Below are positions 1 to 9,806 of a stretch of 64,000 bases of DNA, in pieces. The stretch comes from Lysobacteraceae bacterium (GTDB taxonomy: Bacteria; Pseudomonadota; Gammaproteobacteria; Nevskiales; Nevskiaceae): contig PNMW01000044.1 in the NCBI GenBank assembly GCA_013823855.1, positions 38,426-102,425 of the forward strand, in the 5' to 3' direction. Made by a program: the position numbers and the translations under genes. The notes below the pieces were generated by a model. It worked only from the letters and a program-made list of their open reading frames with translations. It did not search any database and was not told the origin of the DNA. Position 1 is the first letter of the stretch, and every line of letters begins with the position of its first letter.

Positions 1-42
1 AGCGGCACGACGACGATCTACGCGATCGCCCCGCTGCGCTGA
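1..42 (+). CDS. 3' end of an unidentified gene
   Basis: Only the last 13 codons and a TGA stop are inside the window (peptide SGTTTIYAIAPLR). The frame is open from base 1 and is followed about 20 bp later by a strong hairpin, which fits the end of a transcription unit. The family cannot be named from so short a tail. Confidence 0.5.
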   Translation, partial: SGTTTIYAIAPLR

Positions 43-63
43 GCCAGCGCCACCGGTCGCGAA

Positions 64-98
64 AAAGCCCCGCCCGGCGTCTGTCCAGGCGGGGCTTT
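64..98. terminator. bidirectional rho-independent terminator
   Basis: AAAGCCCCGCC and GGCGGGGCTTT form an 11-bp stem around a loop of about 13 nt. The minus strand carries five T after the stem and the plus strand three. It lies between the gene tail ending at 42 and the minus-strand gene ending at 120, so it can serve both. Confidence 0.8.
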
Positions 99-119
99 GG
101 GGTGGCCGCGACACGGCGA

Positions 120-557
120 TCAGGCAACCGGCGGATCATCCGGTGCTCCCGACCCGGGCGCGCCTTTCGGCTTCGGCGCCGGCGCCGAAGCCGGATCGAG
201 CGCGGCCTCGAGCACCGCTGCGGACGGGAAGCTCCACTCGCCGATATCGAGACCGTCGCGCTTCATCTGCTCGCGCAGGCGGGCCAGCCGCAGCGGCGCG
301 CCACAGGTCGACACGATGGCGGTGCCCCGCCGGGTCACCAGCACGTCGAGCCGTTGCAGCAGCAGCATGCGGTCGCGCAGGCGATTGCCGGACGGCGCGC
401 GGCCATGGGCCCAGGAGGCCGCCGGCAGCCAGACATCGTGCGGCACGCAGAGCGCGCCTTCGCCGTCGAGCACCACCAGCGCGAAGTCGCGGAATTTCCT
501 GACCGAGCCATTGCCGAGCGCGGCTTCGAGCACGGTCTTGGGAACGTTCAGCGGCAT
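120..557 (-). CDS. hypothetical protein
   Basis: This 145-residue soluble protein has no signal peptide or membrane segment. Its N-terminal 110 residues look folded, with alternating hydrophobic and charged stretches and several basic residues. The last 30 residues are a low-complexity Ala/Pro/Lys/Gly tail. I do not recognise the family. It reads away from the glycine-zipper genes' promoter side, ends at the terminator at 64-98, and starts 34 bp downstream of the preceding minus-strand stop. It could therefore be the last gene of a short unit with the glycine-zipper genes. Its codon composition resembles that of its neighbours, which supports a real gene. Confidence 0.6.
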   Translation of the reverse strand: MPLNVPKTVLEAALGNGSVRKFRDFALVVLDGEGALCVPHDVWLPAASWAHGRAPSGNRLRDRMLLLQRLDVLVTRRGTAIVSTCGAPLRLARLREQMKRDGLDIGEWSFPSAAVLEAALDPASAPAPKPKGAPGSGAPDDPPVA

Positions 558-590
558 TCGTGCCGGCCGCCTGGCGATCCCGGCGCCCGC

Positions 591-926
591 TCAGTGGTGG
601 TGATGCTTGCGGCGCTTGCCATGGCCCTTGTGCTTGCCATTGTCGTGATGGTGGTCATGACCGTCACGGTAGCGCCGATCGTCGCGACGCGGCGCGCTGC
701 GGCCGCCGTCGCTGCCGGCGTTGGCGCCGATCGCGGCACCGGCGGCGCCACCGATGGCGCCGCCAAGGATGGCGCCGTCGCGGCCACCGACCGAATCGCC
801 GACCGCCGCGCCGGCACCGCCGCCGACGGCGCCGCCGATCACCGCACCTGCGGTATTGCCGGCGAACGCCGGGATGGAAAGGGCAGACGCCAGCAGCAGC
901 GCGGCGGACAGGGATCTGAGGGTCAT
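591..926 (-). CDS. glycine-zipper envelope protein with His-rich tail
   Basis: This is a 111-residue exported protein. The start was placed at the ATG directly before a typical signal peptide (MTLRSLSAALLLASALS...AFA) rather than at an upstream in-frame ATG. After cleavage, about 50 residues of GxxxG repeats (GAVIGGAVGGG, GGAIGGAAGAAIG) form a glycine zipper as in the Gly-zipper/YMGG families, which insert in or associate with the outer membrane. The C-terminal 35 residues are basic and His-rich (DHHHDNGKHKGHG..., ending HHHH) and may bind metal or envelope polyanions. A closely related gene lies just upstream (998-1387), so the two look like tandem duplicates. Confidence 0.75.
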   Translation of the reverse strand: MTLRSLSAALLLASALSIPAFAGNTAGAVIGGAVGGGAGAAVGDSVGGRDGAILGGAIGGAAGAAIGANAGSDGGRSAPRRDDRRYRDGHDHHHDNGKHKGHGKRRKHHHH

Positions 927-997
927 GGTGTCATTCTCGGTGAACAGGAATTCGGAGCGGATCACGGCGCTGGCCGGTCCGGGGATCGACGGCGGAC

Positions 998-1387
998 TCA
1001 ATCGCGGCAGTAGCGGTCATGGCGATGACCGTGGCCACGACCGCGACGGTCATCGGAGTAGCCGCGACGGTAGCCACGGTCGTAACCGCGGTCGTAGCGG
1101 TAGTCGACATAGCGGTGCTGGTAGCGGCGACCGCGATCGTCGTAGCGGCGGTCGTAGCGGTCGTTGTCGCGATAGCGGTTCTGGCCGGCGATCGAGGCGC
1201 CGACCAGGCCGCCCAGCGCACCGCCGACCACCGCACCGTCGCGGCCGCCGACCGAGTCGCCAACGGCAGCACCGGCGGCCGCGCCGATCGCCGCACCCAG
1301 GATCTGGTCACCGCGGCTGCCGGCCATTGCCGGCACGCTGACCGCCGAGGCCAGCAGCACCGTGGCGGCAATGATTGACTTGAACAT
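998..1387 (-). CDS. glycine-zipper envelope protein with Arg/Tyr-rich tail
   Basis: This 129-residue exported protein starts at the ATG before the signal peptide (MFKSIIAATVLLASAVSVPAMA), with a GAGAG purine stretch upstream. The glycine-zipper segment (LGAAIGAAAGAAVGDSVGG, then GGALGGLVGASIAG) closely matches that of the neighbouring 111-residue protein. The C-terminal 65 residues differ: they are Arg/Asp/Tyr repeats (YDRRYDDRGRRYQ, YDRGYDRGYRRGY) instead of His-rich sequence. Proteins of this build are usually envelope-associated and stress-linked. No specific function can be assigned. Confidence 0.75.
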   Translation of the reverse strand: MFKSIIAATVLLASAVSVPAMAGSRGDQILGAAIGAAAGAAVGDSVGGRDGAVVGGALGGLVGASIAGQNRYRDNDRYDRRYDDRGRRYQHRYVDYRYDRGYDRGYRRGYSDDRRGRGHGHRHDRYCRD

Positions 1388-1510
1388 GGTGGTCTCTCGA
1401 TGAAGGTATCGATGCACGTCGCATCGTGAGACCGAGCTTGCCCGGACTGGCCTGAATTGAGCCTGAACCGGATCCGGCACCGCCGATCCGGCTTCAGGCC
1501 GCCGCGCGGA

Positions 1511-3454
1511 TCACTCCGGGCGCGGCTTCTTCGGCTTCGGCTTGCCGCCGGCCGGCGCTTCGTACGGCGTCTTCGCCGGCGGCGCATTGAGCCGGCTGAG
1601 CTTCAGCTGCCGGCCGACCACCCAGACCTTCTGCAGATCGCGGAAGATTTCCTTCGGCATGCCGGCCGGCAGATCGACGAGGCTGTACTCGTTCTCGATC
1701 TCGATGCGGCCGATGAAGCTCGATTCGACACCCGCTTCGTTGGCGATCGCGCCGACGATGTTGCCGGGCTTCACGCCGTGGCTGTAGCCGACCTCGACGC
1801 GGAAGGTTTCCATCGGCACCGATTCCTCGCGCGGCGCGCGCTTCGGACGCGGCGCGTCATCGCCGCTGCGCGGCGCGCCGGCGGCGTCCGGACGCAGCGG
1901 ATGCTCGGCGCGCACCGGCGGCTCGGAGCGGGTCGGCCGCGCCGCGCGCGGCGGACGGGCCGACGGATTGCCTGCGGCGGCCGCGGCAGCCCGGCGTTCG
2001 GCGTAGCTGGTCGGCGGCGGCGCGACGCGGTCGAAGTCGCGGCGCGGCACCGGCGCCGGGCGCGGTGACGGCGCGCTCGATTCGACGCTGTAGCTGCGCG
2101 GCGGCGGCGCCACCGGCTCCGGCACGTTGTCGAGCAGCAGGTCGGCATCGCCCTGCACCAGCTTGGCGAGGGCGGCGGCGATGTCGAGCATGTCCACGCC
2201 GCGCTCGGTCGCGAAGTCGGTGAGGATGGTCTTGAACGAATCGAGTTCGCCGCCGTCCAGCGAGTCGGCGATCTTCTGCGTGAAGCGGGCGATGCGCTGG
2301 GTGTTCACCGCTTCGATCGACGGCAGCTCCATCGGCGTGATCGGCTGGCGCGTGGCGCGCTCGATCAGCTTCAGCATGTGCCGCTCGCGCGGGGCGACGA
2401 ACAGGATCGCTTCGCCCGAACGTCCGGCGCGCCCCGTGCGGCCGATGCGGTGGACGTAGCTCTCGGTGTCGGTCGGGATGTCGTAGTTGAAGACGTGGCT
2501 GATCCGCTCGACGTCGAGGCCGCGGGCGGCGACGTCGGTGGCGACGACGATGTCGAGGCGGCCGTCCTTGAGCCGGTTGACGGTCAGCTCGCGGGCCCGC
2601 TGCTCCATGTCGCCATTGAGCGCGGCGACGTTGTAGCCGCGCGCTTCGAGCTTGTCGGCCAGTTCCTGGGTCGCGGCCTTGGTGCGGGCGAAGATGATCA
2701 TGCCGTCGAAGCTTTCGGCTTCGAGGATGCGGGTCAGCGCGTCGAGCTTGTTGTAGCCGGACACCAGCCAGTAGCGCTGGCGGATGTTGGTCGCGGTCGA
2801 GGTCTTCGACTTGATGGTGACTTCGGCCGGGTCCTTCAGGTAGGTCTGGGCGATCCGCCGGATCACCGCCGGCATGGTCGCCGAGAACAGCGCCACCTGC
2901 CGCTGCGGCGGGGTTTCCTTGAGCACGTACTCGACGTCCTCGATGAAGCCCATGCGCAGCATCTCGTCGGCTTCGTCGAGCACCAGGCACTTGATCTGCG
3001 ACAGGTCCAGCGTGCCGCGCTTCATGTGATCGAGCACGCGGCCCGGCGTGCCGACCACGACGTGGACGCCGCGCTTCAGCGCCGACAGCTGCGGGCCGTA
3101 GCTCTGGCCGCCGTAGATCGGCAGCACGTGGAAGCCGGGAATCTTCGCAGCGTACTTCTGGAACGCCTCGGCGACCTGGATCGCCAGCTCGCGGGTCGGC
3201 GCCAGCACCAGCGCCTGTGGCGGCCGCAGCGAAGCATCGAGCCTGGACAGGATCGGCAGCGCGAACGCGGCGGTCTTGCCGGTACCGGTCTGAGCCTGGC
3301 CGAGCACGTCGCGGCCTTCCAGCAGCTGCGGAATGGTGGCGGCCTGGATCGGCGAAGGGGATTCGTAACCGACGGCGTCGAGGGCGGCCAGCACCGCCTC
3401 CGACAGCGCGAGATCACGGAAAGTAACGGTGCCGTCGGCGACGGATTCGGACAT
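1511..3454 (-). CDS. deaD: DEAD-box ATP-dependent RNA helicase, DeaD/CsdA type
   Basis: This 647-residue protein unwinds RNA duplexes; DeaD/CsdA proteins act in ribosome assembly and cold adaptation. Motifs in order: Q motif near residue 37, AQTGTGKT (Walker A) at about 54-61, PTRELA, GG, TPGR, DEAD (VLDEADEM), SAT, and the C-terminal helicase lobe with ARGLD and HRIGRTGRAGR. After a Pro/Arg-rich linker comes a DbpA-like RNA-binding domain (VEVGYSHGVKPGNIVGAI...), which separates DeaD from shorter RhlE/SrmB proteins. The chosen ATG has AGGT about 8 nt upstream. A GTG seven codons further upstream is an alternative start. Confidence 0.93.
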   Translation of the reverse strand: MSESVADGTVTFRDLALSEAVLAALDAVGYESPSPIQAATIPQLLEGRDVLGQAQTGTGKTAAFALPILSRLDASLRPPQALVLAPTRELAIQVAEAFQKYAAKIPGFHVLPIYGGQSYGPQLSALKRGVHVVVGTPGRVLDHMKRGTLDLSQIKCLVLDEADEMLRMGFIEDVEYVLKETPPQRQVALFSATMPAVIRRIAQTYLKDPAEVTIKSKTSTATNIRQRYWLVSGYNKLDALTRILEAESFDGMIIFARTKAATQELADKLEARGYNVAALNGDMEQRARELTVNRLKDGRLDIVVATDVAARGLDVERISHVFNYDIPTDTESYVHRIGRTGRAGRSGEAILFVAPRERHMLKLIERATRQPITPMELPSIEAVNTQRIARFTQKIADSLDGGELDSFKTILTDFATERGVDMLDIAAALAKLVQGDADLLLDNVPEPVAPPPRSYSVESSAPSPRPAPVPRRDFDRVAPPPTSYAERRAAAAAAGNPSARPPRAARPTRSEPPVRAEHPLRPDAAGAPRSGDDAPRPKRAPREESVPMETFRVEVGYSHGVKPGNIVGAIANEAGVESSFIGRIEIENEYSLVDLPAGMPKEIFRDLQKVWVVGRQLKLSRLNAPPAKTPYEAPAGGKPKPKKPRPE

Positions 3455-3668
3455 GTCGATACCTGGGTAGGACACTCGTCGATGCGAGCGACCGGGGTGG
3501 GTGGGGCGTTACGAACGCCCGAAACACCGCGGCACTCGAAAGACATCGCGATTTTACCTGCTTGTGGCGCCCGCCATTGCCGCACTGCGATACGGCCTGG
3601 CCCGCGAGACTCGCCGCCGGTCAGTCCGGCTGCCTAGAATCGGCCCGACCCACGCCGGAGCAAAGCCG

Positions 3669-4031
3669 ATGCAAAGCCAGGCCACGACCGTCAGCAACTA
3701 CCTCGCCGAGCTCCCGGACGATCGCCGCAGCGCGCTCGATCGGCTGCGCGCCAGCTGTCTGGCCGCGTTGCCGGATGCCGTCGAAAGCATGGACTACGGC
3801 ATGCCGAGCTATCGGCGCCACGGCCAGATCGAGATCGCCTTCGCGAGCCAGAAGCAGTACATCGCGCTGTATCTGATGAAGCCGGCAGTGCTGGCCGCGA
3901 ACAAGGCGGCGCTGAAGGGCTTGAGCGTCGGCAAGGCCTGCGTCCGCTTCGCGAGCCCGGAGCGGATGGATTTCGCGCTGATCGAGCGGCTGCTCGCCGA
4001 ATCGCGCGATTCGCCGGACCTGCCCTGCTAG
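3669..4031 (+). CDS. DUF1801 family protein
   Basis: This 120-residue cytoplasmic protein matches the YdhG-like DUF1801 fold: a helical N-terminus, then AVESMDYGMPSYRRHG, a strand-rich core (IEIAFASQKQYIALYLMKP) and a helical C-terminus. The molecular function of the family is not established; some members are proposed to bind iron or nucleotides. The start was chosen for its GGAG box 8 nt upstream. The last base of the TAG stop is also the first base of a MITE-like element, so the natural C-terminus may have been altered by that insertion. The gene converges on the metallopeptidase gene at 4351-4881. Confidence 0.8.
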   Translation: MQSQATTVSNYLAELPDDRRSALDRLRASCLAALPDAVESMDYGMPSYRRHGQIEIAFASQKQYIALYLMKPAVLAANKAALKGLSVGKACVRFASPERMDFALIERLLAESRDSPDLPC

Positions 4032-4131
4032 GGCCTGTTCACGCCAATGGGATCGCTGCGTTGCCGGTCAAAATGCCGCCGGGCAAGGCGCGAACCGCAG
4101 GCCATAGCCATCTATGGTCAAGGTTCGCAAC

Positions 4132-4151
4132 GCGCAGAGCATGCTCTGCGC
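4132..4151. repeat. 20-bp perfect palindrome inside the MITE-like element
   Basis: GCGCAGAGCATGCTCTGCGC reads the same on both strands. It would form a hairpin in RNA or a cruciform in DNA. Confidence 0.85.
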
Positions 4152-4233
4152 CGGCGACTTTGGGGCCGCAACCCTTCGGGGCGGGATCGTTTTTGCCCAT
4201 TGCTGCCTCTCTCGTCGCGCCGATGAAACAACC

Positions 4234-4261
4234 ATCGGGGCGACCAATTGGTCGCCCCGAT
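4234..4261. repeat. 28-bp perfect palindrome inside the MITE-like element
   Basis: The arm ATCGGGGCGACCAA is followed directly by its exact reverse complement, with the centre between 4247 and 4248. There is no loop, so it is a cruciform-type palindrome; no T-run follows on either strand, so it is not a classical terminator. Confidence 0.85.
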
Positions 4262-4350
4262 CGAGTTGCACTGGGCAATGGTAGGTGTGTTGAGAGTGAC
4301 TCAATGTCACTCTTCACTGCACCGGACGGACCTCCGCCGCAGCGATCCCA

Positions 4351-4881
4351 TTAGCGTGAACAGGCCCCAGTCACCCGGCCGAGCTTGCGCGCCATCAGCC
4401 ACAGCCGGGTATCGAACTCGCGCTGGTGGTAGTCCGGCAGCATGTGCTCGCAGAGGTCGTAGAAGCGCTTGTCGTGATCGGCCTCGCGGATGTGCGCCAG
4501 TTCGTGCACGGCGATCATTTCGAGAAACTCCGGCGCGCCTTCGCGGAACACCGAGGCGATGCGGATTTCCCGCTTGGACTTGAGCTTCGCACCCTGCACC
4601 CGCGAGCTGCGCATGTGCAGGCCCAATGCGTTCTTGATCGCGTCCATGCCGTTCTCGTAGCGCACCCGGTGCAGCGGCGTGGCACTGCGCAGGTGCTCGC
4701 GCTTGAGTTCGCCGATGTAGTCGAGCAGTGCGGAATCCGATTGCACCGCGTGACGATCCGGGTACTTCTTCGCCAGATAGGCCTGCAATCGGTTTTCGGC
4801 GATCAGCCGGCGCACCTGATCCAGGGTGGCCGCCGGGTAGCCGGCCAGATACGGCAAGGCCTGCGGCAGCGCATCGCTCAC
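4351..4881 (-). CDS. YgjP-like (DUF45) zinc metallopeptidase
   Basis: This 176-residue protein carries the zinc motif HELAH (in IAVHELAHIREADHDKRFYDL) and the downstream region typical of YgjP/SprT-like DUF45 metallopeptidases, including DKRFYDLCEHMLPDY. The N-terminal 100 residues are helical and basic. The GTG start lies 2 bp after the TGA of the DUF3224 gene, so translation is probably coupled. The final residues (CSR) and the TAA stop lie inside the terminal repeat of the MITE-like element, so the native C-terminus has been replaced by a few element-encoded residues. The catalytic region is intact. Confidence 0.8.
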   Translation of the reverse strand: MSDALPQALPYLAGYPAATLDQVRRLIAENRLQAYLAKKYPDRHAVQSDSALLDYIGELKREHLRSATPLHRVRYENGMDAIKNALGLHMRSSRVQGAKLKSKREIRIASVFREGAPEFLEMIAVHELAHIREADHDKRFYDLCEHMLPDYHQREFDTRLWLMARKLGRVTGACSR

Positions 4882-4883
4882 GT

Positions 4884-5297
4884 TCAGGCGGCGTCCGGGA
4901 CCGTCGCGTCGATCCGGTAGTCGTGCCGGCCAGCAGCGACGATCAGGGTCAGCGTCCCCTCGATGCCGGCCAGTTCGCCGGTGCCGGAGTCCGGCACGAT
5001 GCTGACCAGCAGATCCGGCGCGCCGCGCGTCATCACGCCGCGGTGGACGACCAGGAAGCTGCCGCTGCGGCCGTCGAGGCTGCCGGTGATCCGTTCGATC
5101 GCGACATAGGCCGCCGAGCCGGCCACCGCGCCCATGCCGGTCAGCATCTCGCCGGCACCGGTGGCATCGAGGCCGCCGTGGAAGCGCTTGCTCAGGCGCA
5201 TCCGGCCGCGGGCGGCATCGTCGGCCGGCGGGTCGAGGCTCAGCGGCGTCAGGGTGACCTCGAAGGCACCGGCGGCGGTCAGTCGGGGCATCGGCAT
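4884..5297 (-). CDS. DUF3224 family protein
   Basis: This 137-residue protein fits the DUF3224 pattern, a small beta-barrel related to the allene-oxide-cyclase-like fold: RMRLSKRFHGGLDATGAGEML, then YVAIERITGSLDGRSGSFLVVHRGVMTRG, then IVPDSGTGELAGIEGTLTL. No enzymatic activity is established for the family. It has no signal peptide. It is the first gene of a two-gene unit with the YgjP-like peptidase, 2 bp apart, and is divergent from the S9 peptidase gene 140 bp away. Confidence 0.8.
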   Translation of the reverse strand: MPMPRLTAAGAFEVTLTPLSLDPPADDAARGRMRLSKRFHGGLDATGAGEMLTGMGAVAGSAAYVAIERITGSLDGRSGSFLVVHRGVMTRGAPDLLVSIVPDSGTGELAGIEGTLTLIVAAGRHDYRIDATVPDAA

Positions 5298-5437
5298 GCG
5301 GCCTTGGCAGGGGTGGATGCGGGGAGCATAGGCAGCGGCGCCACGCCAGGCCAGCGACGCTGGCGGCTGCGCGCGGGCGTTGCCCGGGGCCGGTCCAGTA
5401 ACATTCGACGCTGATCCGCCCCGTTGCCGATGATCCC

Positions 5438-7543
<2,106 letters not shown>

Positions 7544-7565
7544 GCACCGCCTGCGCGGCGGACCG

Positions 7566-8891
7566 TCAACGCAGCGCCTCGAGGTCGATGCAGTCGGCCA
7601 TCGCCCGGTAGCCCTCGCCGTTCGGATGCAGATGGTCGCTGCTGTCGAAGGCCGGCAGCAGGTATTCCGGATTCCCCGGATCGGCGAGGCAGCGTTCGAA
7701 GTCGATCACCCCATCGGCGCCGCTGCCGCCACTGCGCATCCAGCCGTTGACTGCGGCGCGCAGTGCAGCGGCACGCGCGGTGCCGTGCTGCAGGCCAAGA
7801 CCGGTCTGCGGCGTGCCGAGCGGCCCGGCCAGGGTGCCGCGTGCCGGCGTCAGCGTGCCGATCAGCACCCGGATCGCCGGATCGTGCGCCTTGATCCGCT
7901 GCACCAGCGTCGCCAGACCCGCCTGCAGTTCCACGGCGGCCGGTTCCGGCGGGAAACCGATGTCGTTGGTGCCTTCGAGAATGATCACCGCGCGCAGGCC
8001 GGGCACGGCCAGCACGTCGTGGTCCAGCCGTGACAGCGCGCTCGGCCCGAATTGCGGCAGCAGGCCGTCGCGCAGCACCCGGTTGCCGCTGATGCCGGCG
8101 TTGACCACGGCGTAGTCCGGTGCACCGGGGGTCGCCAGCAGCCGGCGTTGCAGCCAGTCCGGATAGCGGCGATCGCTGCCGGTCGAGCCGATATCCTCGA
8201 TCAGCGGCACGCCGAGCATCGCCTCGAAGCCGTCGGTGATCGAGTCGCCGAAGGTCACCAACGCCGGCTTCGGCGGACGGTCGCCACGCACCTCGACCGC
8301 CTCGATCGCCAGCCAGTTGGTCAGCAGCGGCAGGTTCAGCGGCAGGAACCCGGCGCCGGACACTTCCGCCGCGTTGCCGATCAGCGCCGCATGAACGCGC
8401 TCGCGGGCGCTGAAATGCTCGCTGACATTGATCGTGGTCAACGGCACGTCGAGGCTGACCATCAGCCGCTCGAACGGCTCGACGTCGAAGGCGATCGGAT
8501 CGCTCAGCGCCGACTCGCCCGGCGCCAGCCGGACCGAGGTGGCGCCGCCGAATGTCAGCCGGCGGTTGCTGCCCGGAACCAGCGCCGCCACCCCCGGCAT
8601 CTGTTCGCGCCCGATGTAGACCGCCGTGAACTCGGCGGGCAGCAGTCCGAGACGGTTGCCGAGGCGCAGCCGCAGTTCGCGGCCGGCCGCGTGCGGGGCA
8701 ATCGGCATGCGCACGGTCTGCGCCAGCAGCGCCACCGGCACCGTGAAGCCATCGCTCGGGCTGGCATTCCACGCGGTACGCCAGCCCTCGGACACGGCCA
8801 CCGGCGCGGTCAGCGGGTCGCTGCCGGAACAGGCCTGCAGCAGGCACAGCGATACCAGGACCGGCGCAACGCGAGACCTTGATCGAAACAT
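7566..8891 (-). CDS. SGNH/GDSL hydrolase lipoprotein
   Basis: This 441-residue esterase-like protein begins with a lipoprotein signal (VSLCLLQACSGSD; lipobox LQAC), so it is probably membrane-anchored in the periplasm. The N-terminal 180 residues form a beta-rich accessory domain. The SGNH blocks follow: block I TFGDSITDGF (Ser), a Gly in VVNAGISGNRVL, block III EGTNDIG (Asn) and block V DHLHPNGEGY (Asp/His). The build resembles secreted lysophospholipase/arylesterase-type or carbohydrate-esterase SGNH proteins. The substrate cannot be told from sequence. The start was taken at the ATG that gives the signal peptide. Confidence 0.88.
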   Translation of the reverse strand: MFRSRSRVAPVLVSLCLLQACSGSDPLTAPVAVSEGWRTAWNASPSDGFTVPVALLAQTVRMPIAPHAAGRELRLRLGNRLGLLPAEFTAVYIGREQMPGVAALVPGSNRRLTFGGATSVRLAPGESALSDPIAFDVEPFERLMVSLDVPLTTINVSEHFSARERVHAALIGNAAEVSGAGFLPLNLPLLTNWLAIEAVEVRGDRPPKPALVTFGDSITDGFEAMLGVPLIEDIGSTGSDRRYPDWLQRRLLATPGAPDYAVVNAGISGNRVLRDGLLPQFGPSALSRLDHDVLAVPGLRAVIILEGTNDIGFPPEPAAVELQAGLATLVQRIKAHDPAIRVLIGTLTPARGTLAGPLGTPQTGLGLQHGTARAAALRAAVNGWMRSGGSGADGVIDFERCLADPGNPEYLLPAFDSSDHLHPNGEGYRAMADCIDLEALR

Positions 8892-9118
8892 GGCGGACAG
8901 TTCGGCAGATGGAGACAGGGGCAGCACCGGCGACGATGACATGCGGCGGCAGCGACAGCGAATGGGCGACGCTTCGCCGATCGCGGCCACGGACCGCGCG
9001 ACGCTGCTTCGGCCGCCGACCGGAACGCCGGTCCCGCATATCAGGGCTGATCCCCGGTCCATGCGCCCTGCGTGCCCGGCTGCAATCATTCGCGTTCCTT
9101 CCCGCAGGCAGGCCGCCG

Positions 9119-9754
9119 ATGCGCAGACTCGACTGGTACTTCGATTTCATCTCGCCGTACGCGTACTTCGCGCTGCTGAAGCTCGACGAGCTGCTGCCGA
9201 GCGGTGTCGATATCCGCCTGCGGCCGCTGCTGTTCGCCGGCCTGCTGAACCATCACGGCCAGAAGGGGCCGGCGGAAATCGCCACCAAGCGGATCTGGAC
9301 CTACCAGTCCTGCGCCTGGACGGCCGCGCAGGCCGGCATCCCGTTCCGGTTTCCGGCCGCGCACCCGTTCAACCCGGTTGCCTACCTGCGGCTGTGCCTC
9401 GCGGCCGGGGCGACCCGCGCGGCCACGCGCACGATCTTCGACGCCCTGTGGACCCGCGGCGCCGATCCGGCCGATCCGGCGCTGGTCGCTGAGCTGGCCG
9501 AGCGTCTGGACCTGCCGCTGGCGGCGATCGGTGCGCCTGCAGTCAAGCAGCAGCTGCGCAGCAATGGCGACGACGCCATCAAGGCCGGGGTGTTCGGCGT
9601 GCCGACCCTGGTGATCGACGACCAGCTGTTCTGGGGCGTCGACGGCATGGCCTTCGCGGCCGCCTATCTGGCCGACCCGACGCTGCTGGCCAGCGCCGAG
9701 ATGCGCCGCCTGGCTTCGCTGCCGGCAGCGGCAACCCGGGTGCCGCCCGGCTGA
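9119..9754 (+). CDS. 2-hydroxychromene-2-carboxylate isomerase family (DsbA-like fold)
   Basis: This 211-residue protein has the glutathione-dependent HCCA isomerase pattern: WYFDFISPYAYFAL at the N-terminus (Ser in SPY takes the place of the thioredoxin Cys), a helical insert, and the cis-Pro segment FGVPTLVIDDQLFWGVDGM. HCCA isomerases act in naphthalene-type ring degradation, but most homologues outside such clusters have no known substrate. No other aromatic catabolic genes are adjacent, so the name should be read as a family assignment. It is convergent with panE. Confidence 0.85.
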   Translation: MRRLDWYFDFISPYAYFALLKLDELLPSGVDIRLRPLLFAGLLNHHGQKGPAEIATKRIWTYQSCAWTAAQAGIPFRFPAAHPFNPVAYLRLCLAAGATRAATRTIFDALWTRGADPADPALVAELAERLDLPLAAIGAPAVKQQLRSNGDDAIKAGVFGVPTLVIDDQLFWGVDGMAFAAAYLADPTLLASAEMRRLASLPAAATRVPPG

Positions 9755-9806
9755 CCGGCGATGGCGCCGCCGGCGGCGTCGCCATGACGGCCGGACGGCC
9801 GGTGAC

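Larger units (their letters stand above)
4031..4367. mobile_element. MITE-like element with 30-bp terminal inverted repeats
   Basis: Bases 4031-4060 and the reverse complement of 4338-4367 match at 29 of 30 positions (both begin GGGCCTGTTCACGC). The 337-bp element has no credible coding sequence. It carries several inverted repeats: a perfect 20-bp palindrome at 4132-4151, a perfect 28-bp palindrome at 4234-4261, nested arms GCGAACC/GGTTCGC around 4090-4127, and AGAGTGAC/GTCACTCT at 4293-4313. Size, terminal repeats and lack of a transposase are typical of a non-autonomous IS-derived MITE. No target-site duplication is obvious (left flank ends CTGCTA, right flank begins CAGTC). The parent IS family is not identified. 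Confidence 0.8.

Noticed and set aside
998..1190. Repeat-like tract rich in CGGTCGTAGCG units
   Set aside because: It is the coding sequence of the Arg/Asp/Tyr repeat tail of the glycine-zipper protein, not a CRISPR array or satellite; spacing and units are irregular.
4039..4317. A 92-codon minus-strand open frame inside the MITE-like element
   Set aside because: It spans the palindromes, has no motif or ribosome site and is best explained by the structure of the element.
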